NCBI RefSeq assembly: GCF_042186555.1
Contig: NC_133326.1
Span: 592,689,790-592,753,789 of the forward strand
DNA from: Aquarana catesbeiana
Taxonomy: Eukaryota; Chordata; Amphibia; Anura; Ranidae
DNA: 64,000 bases
Direction of reading: 5' to 3'
Part shown: piece by piece, positions 54,541-64,000 of the stretch
Numbering within the stretch: position 1 is the stretch's first letter
Layout of the letters: every line of letters starts with the position of its first letter
Notes under the pieces: model-generated
What the model was told of the DNA's origin: nothing
The model's input: the letters and a program-made list of their open reading frames with translations, nothing else
Database searches by the model: none
Program-made: the position numbers and the translations under genes

Positions 54541-55593
54541 ATGGATATGCTACTCAAAGATAATGACTTCATGTCAGTATTCCTAGAGATGCTAAGGGAG
54601 CTGCCCTGTCTGTGAGAGATTAAACACCCCCATTTCAAGAACCAAGCAAAGAGGAAGGCAGCACTGGAGCAATTGTGTGAAATTGTGAAGCAGGTGATCC
54701 CCACTGCAGATATCACCTATTTAAAGATATTAATTGGTTGCCCGAGGAGCACATATCTAAGGGAGCGCAAGAAGGTCCTGGATTCACAGAGATCCGGAGC
54801 AGCAGATGACATCTATGTCCCCAGGATGTTGTACTACGACAGGCTGCATTTTCTGGCAGGCCAGACTGAACCCAGGCCATCCCTCTCCAGTCTTCCTTCC
54901 ACGCTTCCTTCCCCCCCGGCTGAGGCTTCTGACGCCCAACCTGGGCCTTCCAGGCCACATGTGGAGGAGCCCAGATTGAGCCAGGTATAGCATTCCTCTA
55001 AATATTTTACAATCAATGATGTTAACTAGATGTTAGTTGGGAGTACTAATTTAGGATTGGGATTGATGATGCAAAACATTACAACCATGTCCCTTTTTCA
55101 TACACAGGGAAGTCTCAGCCAGGAGGTGGCCGGGCCGAGCCAGCTGGCTGATCTGCAGGTCCCTCCACCCCCCCTGAAAAGAGAAAGTGGCAGTAGGAGG
55201 AGTGCCCTAGAGGAGGCTGCTATAGGATTCCTTTGGAGGGCTACAGAGGTCCTGGGAGCACCCCACACCATGGAGGAGAACATTGCTGCCTTCATTGCAT
55301 AAAAAATGCAGAGAATGGAGGAGGGCCAACAAGTCATGTGTGAGGCCCTCATATTGGAGGCTCTTGAGAAAGGTATGAGGGGCCAAATGACACCTCAGAC
55401 ACACATTTGGGATGGTCCTCCTCCTCCTCCTGCAGGTCCTCCTCCTCCTCCTCCCTCTCCTCCAGGTCCTCCCAGTCCTCCTCCAGGTCCTCCCAGTCCT
55501 CCTCCTCCTCCAGGTCCTACTCCTCCTCCTGCCACATCTCCAACTGCACAGCCACAGCCCAGAAGGAAGTGTGGAAGGAAGACCAGACAGTGA
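54541..55593 (+). pseudogene. MADF-like gene of Harbinger copy 3, two stops
   Basis: Coding starts at the ATG five bases into exon 2 (acceptor AG at 54534-54535). Exon 2 to 54984 encodes an MADF-like domain: FLEMLRELPCL, a TGA at 54613-54615 in place of a Trp codon seen in copy 2, EIKHPHFKNQAKRKAAL, PRSTYLRERKKV and VPRMLYYDRL. Exon 3 (from 55108, phase 0) encodes LSQEVAGPSQ, a helical region with MEENIAAFIA, a TAA at 55300-55302, MQRMEEGQQVMCEAL, then a Pro-rich tract (55425-55535) made by CCTCCT repeats and a basic end RRKCGRKTRQ. MADF proteins bind DNA. The role here, probably recognition of element ends or of the target, is inference. Confidence 0.82.
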
Positions 55594-55845
55594 TTGCCCT
55601 GGGTTCAGTCTGGTCGGCTAAAAGATGCAGCCTCTTGTGGTACCACAGCCTGGGGACACAGATGTCATCTGCTCCTATCCGAATCTCTGCGAATTCTGGA
55701 CCAGACTGCCCTCCCTTACATATGGACTCCTCAGGCCACCAATTTTGATGTTGAAGAATTGATGTCTGCCGTGGGGGTCCCAGGCTTTGCTAATTTCTCC
55801 TGTTGATCCAGTGTTATCTTCCTCTTTGTTTGGTTCTGATCCCTT

Positions 55846-55851
55846 AATAAA
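55846..55851 (+). terminator. Polyadenylation signal of the copy 3 MADF-like gene
   Basis: AATAAA about 250 bases after the last stop codon; copy 2 has it at 37345-37350 in the same context (CCTTAATAAA). Confidence 0.65.
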
Positions 55852-55859
55852 GGATTTTT

Positions 55860-56628
55860 GTTTTGAATTCTACTCTCCTATGTGTTTTACTTCAAAAAGG
55901 ACAGTTTGTTTGTGAGGATTCAGGTACATTTCAAATATACAATGTGAAATGAACAAGGGACACCAACACCAAACAATCTCCTTGAGATTAAATAATACAA
56001 GATATCAATGGTGTTGGGGTAACTTGATACACAAAACACACACAAAAATATTCTGGAGTAAAAATAAAAATAACATTGAACAAAGATCAGCCTTGGAAAA
56101 AATATAAACATTAAAGAAAAAAAAAGGCTGAAAATCCAAAAAAAAAAAAAAAAAATAATATAAAACTGTCAAATGTGACAACTAATAACAATATATTCAG
56201 GTAATCCCACTAAAAAAACACAAATAAAACTTTGTGAGAAGTCTGTGTGAATATGAGCAGCAAAACTACGTCATTCTTGTCACATTATAAAGAAGAAGAG
56301 AGTGCGCTGTATTAAACCATTTTTAACATTGCAGCGTGACGAAAGTGCTGTATCCATTGCGAACGCTAAGTTTACCAGAATGAGCTGTTCCGTCTCAGAA
56401 TTTCTTCTGAGCATGCGTGGCACTTTGTGCGTCGGAACAGGCCACACACGGTCAGAATTGACGCGATTGGATTTTGTTGTCGGAAAATTTTATCTCCTGC
56501 TGTCCAACTTTGTGTGTCGGAAAATCCGATGGAAAATGTCCGATGGAGCCCACACATGGTCGGAATTTCTGACAACACGCTCCGATCGGACATTTTCCAT
56601 CGGAAAATCTGACCGTGTGTACGGGGCA
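55860..56628 (+). repeat. 3' subterminal region of Harbinger copy 3
   Basis: Non-coding. The last ~200 bases hold three copies of a CACACGGTCRGAATT-like motif and TTGTCGGAAAATTTTAT, ending in CCGTGTGTACGGGGCA. Parallels 37900-38110 and 61810-62030. An A-rich run near 56139-56156 is a simple repeat. Confidence 0.72.
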
Positions 56629-56700
56629 TGATAGATGTGCCATTGATCTTGACAGAGATGTCGGGGGGGGGCACGTTGGGGAGGAAGTATTACTTAATAA
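56629..56700 (-). pseudogene. L2-type LINE, piece upstream of Harbinger copy 3
   Basis: Minus strand; encodes PPPDISVKINGTSI, which joins in frame with SLSPHARLLGV on the other side of the Harbinger element when one TGA is removed. Similarity fades near 56700, taken as the 5' truncation of the L2 copy. Confidence 0.75.
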
Positions 56701-57540
56701 TACCTATTTATCTAGGAAAAATACATGCTATATGTATATTTTTATGCAGATATAGTAACGATTTATATGTCTTTCATAACAATGATTGGTATCTTAAAAC
56801 AATTCTTACTTCTTATTTGTTCTACATCAAAACATATATACATATATTTTTACCTTATGACAGAATTATCATTGGATTAGTAGACACTAAAATCATAATT
56901 GTATTTATGACCTGGAATATAATATATAATTTGAATGACTTATGATCATATATATTTTAAAATATCACTGAATAGACAGAATTCTAATGTCTCTCAGAAA
57001 TGTTTGAAATTAACTTTGGACAGGCTCAATTTGTTTTTAGATAGTCCAGCTGTGTCAACAACTCTTAGACCCCTTTCACATGGGCCAACCATTCAGGTCC
57101 GCCTGTCAGTTTTTTTAGGCGGATCTGAACAGACGCTCCATGCAGGTCTATGGAGCGACAGATGTCAGCGGTGACATGTCCGCTGACATCCCATCTGCTC
57201 CAATCCGCTGAATCCAGATAGATGGAAACCCTATTTTCCATCCGCCTGGCGGATCAGATGAACACAGACCGCCTGCCTGTTTTCATCCGATCTCCCATAG
57301 AGGAGAGCGGAGATCTGACTGGTCCATCTCACCACAGTGACCAGAGAAGGACCTGTCATCTGCCAGCTCAGCGGGGATCAACGGAGCGATCCCAGGGCTT
57401 CACCTCTGTTTTGAGGCCTTTGCACCCTTTCATTTCCATCTGAAATTTATGAGATATGTTTATTTCTTCATCATAATTACAATATAGTGTCTACGAACTT
57501 TGGTATACATACTGGAATACTTGTTTATATTTGTTTATTT
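56701..57540. other. Non-coding; A/T-rich, then a G/C-richer repeat-like stretch
   Basis: 56701-57060 is A/T-rich with nothing recognisable. 57060-57430 begins CCCCTTTCACATGGG and contains repeated TCCGCTGA/GGCGGATC words able to pair, similar in style to the fold-back MITEs at 12445 and 32510. No gene. Confidence 0.5.
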
Positions 57541-57919
57541 ATTTTTTTGTACATTTAATGACAGATCAGCGACTTATAGTGGGACTGCAATATTGCATCT
57601 GACACTGACACTTTGTGGGAACCAGTGACACTAACACAGTGAGCAGTGCTTCAAGTGGTTCTAAGGGAATACGTTTTTTTTTTATCTTCATGCATTCTAT
57701 GCATTATGATAAAAAGCCTTCTGTTTGCAGAAGCTCCCCCAGCCCCCCTAATACTTACTTGAGCCCTATCTCTATCCAGCGATGTTGCTCGGGACTCTTC
57801 CTACTCATTGGCTGAGACAGCAGAGATGTGCCATTGGCTCCCGCTGCTGTCAATCAAGTCAGTGAGCCAATGAGGATAGAGAGAGGGCGAGACCTAGCTG
57901 CAGCTCCGTGTCTGAATGG
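57541..57919. repeat. Dispersed repeat, left part, split by the Penelope-like element
   Basis: Non-coding. The part from 57720 (CCAATGAGGATAGAG, AGCTGCAGCTCCG) continues at 62927 after the Penelope-like element. I recognise its style from frog dispersed repeats. It ends with TGTCTGAATGG (57909-57919), the target sequence. Confidence 0.6.
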
Positions 57920-59466
57920 CAAATAAGGAAAAAAGGTACACTAAAATAGCCATGTCCAAAATATTGAGGAAACACAAAAAGGTACTAAAAAGTATTACCA
58001 GAAGGGCGGACTTTATAGGCTAAGAAACAATGGAGAGGAAAAGTGGTATAAATAATGAAGTTTATTTGAATTTATATAACATAGAATAATCAAAAGGGGA
58101 TAAAAAATGTAGCATATATGCATCTGTATTTATATGCAGTGAGCCCTTGTATGTCTACGCGCTTCGCCATTAGGCTTCTTCAGGACACGCCCAAGGTTCA
58201 AAGACAAAACAGATAAGAGAGCATATTTCTCTATCTGAAAAGAGATACAATGCCAGTAAAAACATGACTAATACAAAGACAAATTTGTTTAAAAAGAGAA
58301 ACATGTATTGAGCACTTGTGGATACAAAAGTCAAGAACAAACAACAAACAGGTACCTTGGTTGGATTACACTATCAAATATACCCAAGATCAGATGAACG
58401 GTGAGTTTTGAAAGTACGAACTAGAGGGAAACAGATATGACCGATTTCAATAAGTAATCATTTCTGATGTAATGTAACTGGGTTACATATTCTATAGTGA
58501 CAAAAGAACTTACTAAATCACAGTTTGTTTGGCTAAGTCTGTAAGCAGGGGCAGAAGAGGGCTTGTATTCCAGGTCTGGAAGAGACCAACAGGTCACAGT
58601 GGCGTCCACAGTATATAAGACCTTATTTAAGCTTCAGCAGTGCTAGTAGCTAAATAAAGCCTGACAACCAATCGCTGTATCTATAAATATAGAGTATATA
58701 AGTAGGTATAGAGTTAACAGACCTAATCACCAGTTAAAGAAGAGTATGTATCTAAATATAAATAGTATAGTACTTACGTTCACAGTTCATGTAAAAAGCA
58801 TGCCCCTGGGAGACAGAGAATTCCTGCACACGGAGCTTGACTAACTCTAGGGGCTATTTATATGGTGAGGAGTTCAACAGCTGATTGCCAGGAAAGTGTC
58901 ACATGATGCAAACATCACAGATAGCTAGAAGCGCAGAGACTTATGGGCAATGTAGGAAAAAGGTGAAGACTAGTGCATTGTACGCATGTGCAAGTGACAC
59001 GCCGAAAGCAGAAAAAGAAACAAAGAAAAAGTCCGTCCAGACAGTGCCGCGAATGGAGTGTGCATGCGCCACAGATACCCAGACCAGACAGATGAATCAC
59101 GGCAACGTAGGAAGAAAAGCCGGACACCGCACGTAGTCTGTCCGTGCTGCCGGAGAGAAATGTCACAAACAGAACCGGGCAGCACATGAAGCAGACCAAA
59201 GCCCTGATAGTATATACAGACCTGCAGAGAAGGCAAACACAAATAAAGCAAATAAATAAACATTAGATAGACTACACTATTAGGTGAATCCATGGGACAA
59301 CCCCAGCAGTATGACAATAAAATAGTGACAGCTAACTAAACCCCACATAAGCAGTATTAGTGTAACACCAGACAAAGTAACCTGTGTGTGGAATGAATCG
59401 TCCCGGGGTCCCACAAGGAAGCAACACGCGCCAAATTAAAAACAAAAACAAAACAAAGATGCATAA
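57920..59466. repeat. Left inverted arm of the Penelope-like element
   Basis: Reads as the complement of 60999-62915. Matching points: GGTACTAAAAAGTATTACCA at the outer end, GGGTCCCACAAGGAAGCAAC near the inner end, and a GCGCTTCGCCATTAGGCTTC block at 58150. It stops at a GATGCATAA (59459-59467 region) where the truncated RT begins. Confidence 0.82.
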
Positions 59467-60675
59467 AGATGCTGTGAGCCCTCTTATGCAAACCTGTACC
59501 TGGGGGGGTGGGAGCTGGACCTTTTCAACAATGAAAGACATTCGGACCTTTTCTCCTATGTGCTGCGGTGGTTACGCTATATAGATGACATTTTGTTACT
59601 ATGGGCGAGGCCACCATCAGCATTGGATGAGTTTATGGCTATTTTGAGTGAGAATAATTACAATTTTAAATTCATCATGCAGTCCACTCCTACCACCATC
59701 ACATACCTGGATATTACTATTAATATCAATCAAGAGGGCCAAATCAATACATCACTATACCAAAAACCTACTGCGGGTAATACAATTCTACATGCGCGTA
59801 GTGCACATCCACGACCCCTTGTTAAAAGTATCCCCTTTAGCCAGTACATACGTCTAAAACATAACTGTTCAAAAGACGCCGATTTCAAACGTGAAGCAGA
59901 TCTTCTTTACCAATGCCTCCTGGCAAGGGGATACAGCAAAACCTGTCTTAAAAAAGCTTTCATAAAAGCCATAGCAAGACCTAGAAACATCATCCTTTTC
60001 CCAGGACCGAAACAAACAAGTTCAGATACAGTGAGATTTATCACTTCCTATTCTGATCGACATCAAACTATACGTTCAATAATTCAAAAGCATTGGCATA
60101 TTCTAATGGCAGATCCCACCATCAGCAAATATATTGGGTCTAGGCCCAAAATTACTTTTCGACAAGCCAGATATATTAAAGATTACTTGGTACTAAGCCA
60201 TTATTGTAAGTCAATTAATATGACACAGCCCCCTACAGTTCTTTTTCAATGTGACAGATGTGATTTCTGTGATCTCTTACTGGTAGGACCCTCTGTTCTT
60301 CTTCTAAATGGTCGCACCCATGTTTTACAGCACCACATTACTTGTCAAACTCAAGGAGTTATCTACATCATATTTTGCCAATGTGGAGCCTTCTACATCG
60401 GTAAAACTATTAGGCCCTTTTGGAGAAGAATTAAGGATCATGTATACTATGCCATGAGCGGTCTTCTTAATACCACTATGGGTTATCACATAGCCTTCAA
60501 ACACAAATATAACCCTTTGGTATTTAAATTTGCTGCACTTGATGTCATTTACGCAGACTCCCGTGGGGGTGATTTTGATAAAAAAGTACTACGAGAAACT
60601 CAATGGATACACAAACTACAGGCCACGGTTTATCCAGGCTTGAATGATATGATCAGCTTTAAACCTTTTCTCTAA
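59467..60675 (+). pseudogene. Penelope-like RT and GIY-YIG nuclease, 5'-truncated
   Basis: Open for 402 codons after a TAA at 59464-59466. The frame opens in the middle of the RT (PSYANLYLGGWE, motif B region), then RYIDDILLLW (catalytic YIDD), TYLDITI, SLYQKPTAGNT and FSQYIRLKHNC, the Penelope RT thumb region. A Cys-rich CDRCDFCDLL block leads to the GIY-YIG nuclease: GVIYIIFCQCGAFYIGKT and FWRRIKDHV with the catalytic Arg. The first half of the RT is absent, replaced by the inverted arm. No stop inside the remaining part. Not functional as a whole RT, but well kept, so the insertion is not very old. Confidence 0.88.
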
Positions 60676-60998
60676 TGCGTTTGTTTATGACATCCCAATA
60701 CCTTACATATTTGCTTGCAACCTACTGTTTTACCCTTCCCGGGTTGCTTCCCCCCCCCCCCCCAATTGTATAATTGTCACTTGACAGTATCTGGTTTGTG
60801 TAATATAACTTTACATATCTATATACATTTGTTTTATACCATTTGCAATACTTACTATATGAACTTTATAGGGACTTTCGTGTGAGTTACTGTGACACTT
60901 TGCTATGTATATCTGATATACAGATATTTTTTGTTATTGTGTTAATTGTTGTAAACAATGGTAGTGATGTATAATTATGCTTTGTACCCTTCAGGTTT

Positions 60999-62915
60999 AT
61001 TATGCATCATTGTTTTGTTTTTGTGTGTTGCTTCCTTGTGGGACCCAGGGACGATACATTCCACACACAGGTTACTTTGTCTGGTGTTACACTAATACTG
61101 CTTATGTGGGGTTTAGTTAGCTGTCACTATTTTATTGTCATACTGCTGGGGTTGTCCCATGGACCCACCTAATAGTGTAGTCTATCTAATGTTTATTTAT
61201 TTGCTTTATTTGTGTTTGCCTTCTCTGCAGGTCTGTATACACTATGAGGGCTTTGGTCTGCTTGATGTGCTGCCCGGTTCTGTTTGTGCCATTTCTCTCC
61301 GGCAGTGCGGACGGACTACGTGCGGTGTGCGACTTGTCTTCCTATGTTGCCTGTGATTCATCTCTCTGGTCTGAGTATCTGTGGCGCATGCGCGCTCCAT
61401 TCGCTGCGCTGTCTGGATGGAATTTTTCTTTGTCTCTTTTTCTGCTTTCGGCGTGTCACTTGCACATGCGTACATTGCATTAGTCTTCACCTTTTTCCTA
61501 CATTGCCCATAAGTCTCTGCGCTTCTAGCTATCTGTGATGATTGCGTCATGTGACACTTTCCTGACGATCAGCTGTTGAACTCCTCACTAAATAAATAGC
61601 CCTTATGCCCTGTACACACAATCGGACATTGATCGGACATTCCAACAACAAAATCCATGTATTTTTCCGACGGATGTTGGCTCAAACTTGTCTTGCATAC
61701 ACACGGCTGCACAAAGTTGTTGGAAAATCTGATCGCTCTGAACGTGGTGACGTAAAACACGTATGTCGGGACTATAAACAGGCAGTAGCCAATAGCTTTC
61801 ATCTCTTAATTTATTCTGAGCATGCGTGGCACTTTGTGCGTCGGATTTGTGTACACACGATCGGAATTTAAATGATCGTATTTTGTTCTCGGAAAATTTT
61901 ATATCCTGCTCTCAAACTTTATGTGTTGGAAATTCCAACGGAAAAAGCCAGATGGAGCCCACACACAATCGGAATTTCACAATTCGATCGCACTTTTTCC
62001 TTCGGAAAATCCGACTGTGTGTACAGGGCATTAGAGTTAGTCAAGCTCCCTGTGCAGGAATTCTCTGTCTCCCAGGGGCATGCTTTTTACATGAACTGTG
62101 AACGTAAGTACTGTACTATTTATATTAAGATACATATTCTTCTTTAACTAGTGATTAGGTCTGTTAACTCTATACCTACTTATATACTCTATATTTATAG
62201 ATACAGTGATTGGCTGTCAGGCTTTATTTAGCCACTAGCACTGCTGAAGCTTAATTAAGGTCTTATATACTGTGGATGCCACTGTGACCTGTTGGCCTCT
62301 TCCAGATCTGGAATACAAGCCCTCTTCTGCCCCTGCTTACAGACTTAGCCAAACAAACTGTGATTTAGTAAGTTCTTTTGTCCCTATAGAATATGTGACC
62401 CAGTTATATCACATCAGAAATGATTACTTATTGAAATCGGTCATATCTGTTTCCCTCTAGTTTGTACTTTCAAAACTCACCGTTCATCTGATCTTGGGTA
62501 TATTTGATAGTGTAATCCAACCAAGGTACCTGTTTGTTGTTTGTTCTTGACTTTTGTATCCACAAGTGCTCAATACATGTTTCTCTTTTTAAACAAATTT
62601 GTCTTTGTATTAGTCATGTTTTTACTGGCATTGTATCTCTTTTCAGATAGCGAAATATGCTCTCTTATCTGTTTTGTCTTTGAACCTTGGCCGTGTCCTG
62701 AAGAAGCCTAACGGCAAAATGTGTAGACATACAAGGGCTCACTGCACATAAATACAGATGCATATATGCTAGGTTTTTTATCCCCTTTTGATTATTCTAT
62801 GTTATATAAATTCTAATAAACTTCATTATTTATACCAGTTTTCCTCTCCTCTTGTTTCTTAGCCTATAAAGTTCCCCCTTCTGGTAATACTTTGTAGTAC
62901 CTTTCTTTGTTTCCA
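60999..62915. repeat. Right inverted arm of the Penelope-like element
   Basis: The element's own 3' region. Outer part: ATCCCCTTTTGATTATTCTA and AATAAACTTCATTATTTATA near 62780-62835; inner start TTATGCATCATTG near 60999. It is ~370 bases longer than the left arm, mainly because of the MITE at 61606-62030. Confidence 0.82.
61606..62030. mobile_element. Harbinger-derived MITE with TTA duplication
   Basis: 425 bp, flanked by TTA at 61603-61605 and 62031-62033, ends TGCCCTGTACACAC and GTGTGTACAGGGCA. The first ~150 bases match the left end of Harbinger copies 2 and 3 (AACAACAAAATCCATG, ATGTTGGCTCAAACTTGTCT), and the last ~230 match their right end (GAGCATGCGTGGCACTTTGT, CTCGGAAAATTTTATATCC). 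It is thus an internal-deletion derivative without coding capacity. Confidence 0.9.
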
Positions 62916-62926
62916 TGTCTGAATGG

Positions 62927-63170
62927 ACACACAGAGCAGTGGCTCGCTCAGGTGCCCCATAAGAATCTCCTTGCTGTGGGGGCACTCGGCAGGAGGGAGG
63001 AGCCAGGAGGGCTGGAGGGGGGACCTGAGAAGATGAGGATCTGGGCTGCTCGGTGCAAAACCACTGCCTGTATATACTATACGGCCTGCCCTATACACTC
63101 TACGGAAAATTGGGAAAATTGGGCTTTAGGTATTGGTGGTACCAGAACACTGTAAGCCCTCACAGTTACA
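62927..63170. repeat. Dispersed repeat, right part
   Basis: Continues 57541-57919 once the Penelope-like element and one TGTCTGAATGG are removed (ACACACAGAGCAGTGGCTCG follows). Non-coding. Confidence 0.6.
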
Positions 63171-63516
63171 CTTGGTGGGCGCTGGAACGGGCCCTGCTGT
63201 AAAATATTAGATCAAAAATTGTAATTACATGCCCCTGTTACACAGGGGCAGAAAATTTGGGCATTAGGCAGTTGTGGTGCCACAACACTGTAACTCCTCA
63301 TAGATACTCTTGTTGGGTGCAGGAATGGGCCCTGCTGTAAAATATTAGATCAAAAATTACAATACAGTGCAGCCGTAGTGCAGTTGCTACTACTTTTCTG
63401 GTTGTGTACACAGTACAAAATACAGTATAGCCTTAGTGCAGTCGCTACTACTTTTCTGGTGGTGTACACAGTACACAATACAGTGTAGTGCGGTGTTGCA
63501 AAACAAAATATACATC
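63171..63516 (+). repeat. Tandem subterminal repeats ahead of the BED/hAT-like gene
   Basis: GGGCCCTGCTGTAAAATATT recurs at ~63190 and ~63330 (unit ~140 bp). Then GTGCAGTTGCTACTACTTTT and GTGCAGTCGCTACTACTTTT recur ~64 bp apart with GTGTACACAGTACA. The position upstream of the start codon suggests 5' regulatory or transposase-binding repeats. Confidence 0.65.
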
Positions 63517-64000
63517 ATGTCCAGAAGGCCATCAAGGAGAGGCAAACATTCACAGGCCACTAAAAGAGGGCAAGCAGGTTCTGTGTCTATAGTCAACAGT
63601 GCTGGTCGTGGACATGGTGCATCCTTTGCAGGTGGCCGTGGGGCACACTTGTCCTTTTTTTCTGCTGCTGGCCGTGTTATTGAGCCAGAACATGCAGAAA
63701 AGTTGGTGGAGTGGATAACAAAGCCGTCCTCATCCTCTGTCACCCATGCTCAGAGTAGTTTTCGTTCCTATGCAGCTGCCAAAGCAGCCTGTTCCACTGG
63801 CTCCTTGTCCACAGTCACTCCTTCCGTAGCCCCACCATCATGCACAGAGGATTCCCCCGAACTTTTTCAACCACAGTGTCGGGTACATGCTGCTGGAGGA
63901 TGTGCAGCGTTTTGAAGGCTCCAATGTTGGTTCCCAGGTTGAGGAAGGGAGTAAAGTGAGCCTACAGAGAGGGGGTGCCACAGAAGGACAAGAAACTGGC
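63517..64000 (+). pseudogene. BED/hAT-like transposase, N-terminal part, cut by window end
   Basis: From ATG 63517: MSRRPSRRGKHSQATKRG, a basic Gly-rich start, then VIEPEHAEKLVEWITKPSSS and a Ser-rich stretch. A frameshift near 63875 puts the rest in the next frame: GYMLLEDVQRFEG, SQVEEGSKVSLQRGG. The other copy at 11390-12236 shows the same order (EVEEGSNMNLQRGA) and then a BED finger, so a BED finger is expected just past the window. Identity as a hAT-type transposase is inferred from that finger; no catalytic domain is in view. Confidence 0.62.

Larger units (their letters stand above)
49443..56628 (+). mobile_element. PIF/Harbinger transposon copy 3, full length, three genes
   Basis: 7186-bp element in the L2 LINE, flanked by TGA at 49440-49442 and 56629-56631. 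Ends: TAGGGCGTACACACGGTT and, reversed on the right, TGCCCCGTACACACGGTC. Removing it with one TGA rejoins the L2 reading frame exactly. It carries a transposase (49911-52099, open), a Myb/SANT-like gene on the minus strand (52974-54265, one stop) and a MADF-like gene (54541-55593, two stops). Not interrupted by other large elements, unlike copies 1 and 2. Confidence 0.93.
57920..62915 (+). mobile_element. Penelope-like retroelement with long inverted arms
   Basis: 5.0-kb insertion flanked by an 11-bp duplication TGTCTGAATGG (57909-57919 and 62916-62926). It carries a 5'-truncated reverse transcriptase joined to a GIY-YIG nuclease (59467-60675). Both sides are long inverted copies of each other: 57920-59466 pairs with 60999-62915. 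Penelope-like elements are known for RT plus GIY-YIG and for inverted, LTR-like end sequences. The right arm also contains a 425-bp MITE absent from the left. Confidence 0.88.

Noticed and set aside
55407..55748. Ser- and Leu-rich frames over the CCT repeat
   Set aside because: Alternative frames of the Pro-rich tract of the MADF-like gene.
1..64000. CRISPR array, tRNA or rRNA genes, prokaryotic operons
   Set aside because: No array of equal repeats with unique spacers and no tRNA-like cloverleaf was noticed; tandem arrays present (34-bp, 90-bp) are satellite-like. Introns and LINEs show a eukaryotic source. A tRNA scan was not possible here.

Overview
The window looks like repeat-dense, gene-poor nuclear DNA from a vertebrate, most likely an anuran amphibian. 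Spliced transposon genes with GT-AG introns, AATAAA polyadenylation signals, L1/Tx1-type, CR1 and L2 LINEs, a Penelope-like element and PIF/Harbinger, hAT, piggyBac-like and Tc1-like DNA transposons support this. Several short dispersed repeats resemble families I associate with true frogs (Ranidae); that part is from memory. I found no host protein gene, tRNA, rRNA or CRISPR array. Nearly everything explainable is a mobile element, and most are inserted in one another.

Layout. 1-8998: PIF/Harbinger copy 1 (minus strand, running off the left edge), split by a full-length L1-type LINE (L1-A, 661-7603). 8999-12236: small repeats and a BED-finger hAT-like pseudogene. 12237-41525: one CR1 LINE on the minus strand, about 3.9 kb of own sequence stretched over 29 kb by a MITE, L1-B (13098-19592, both ORFs open), a piggyBac-like MITE (20281-21127), Harbinger copy 2 (21582-38110, itself split by L1-C at 22825-29051 and a hAT element at 32310-35258 that carries further repeats), and a 1.06-kb insertion (39225-40287). 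41526-48700: a 34-bp tandem array, a Tc1-like fragment with a MITE, minisatellite, inverted repeats and a second CR1 piece. 48701-56700: an L2 LINE split cleanly by Harbinger copy 3 (49443-56628), the only uninterrupted copy. 57541-63170: a dispersed repeat split by a Penelope-like element (57920-62915) with long inverted arms. 63171-64000: start of a second BED/hAT-like element.

How the genes work together. The Harbinger family carries three genes between its ends: a two-exon DDE transposase (+), a three-exon Myb/SANT-like protein (-) and a MADF-like protein (+). The last two diverge from a shared promoter; the first two converge on a large hairpin. Copy 3 has an open 404-residue transposase but stop codons in both partner genes. 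A 425-bp MITE at 61606-62030 has the ends of this family and is probably mobilised by it. L1-B has an RNA-binding ORF1 and an endonuclease/reverse-transcriptase ORF2, both open, so it is the best candidate for a recently active element. Target-site duplications and restored reading frames give a relative order of insertions.

All comparisons were made by eye. Identities, family names and ages need alignment against a repeat library.
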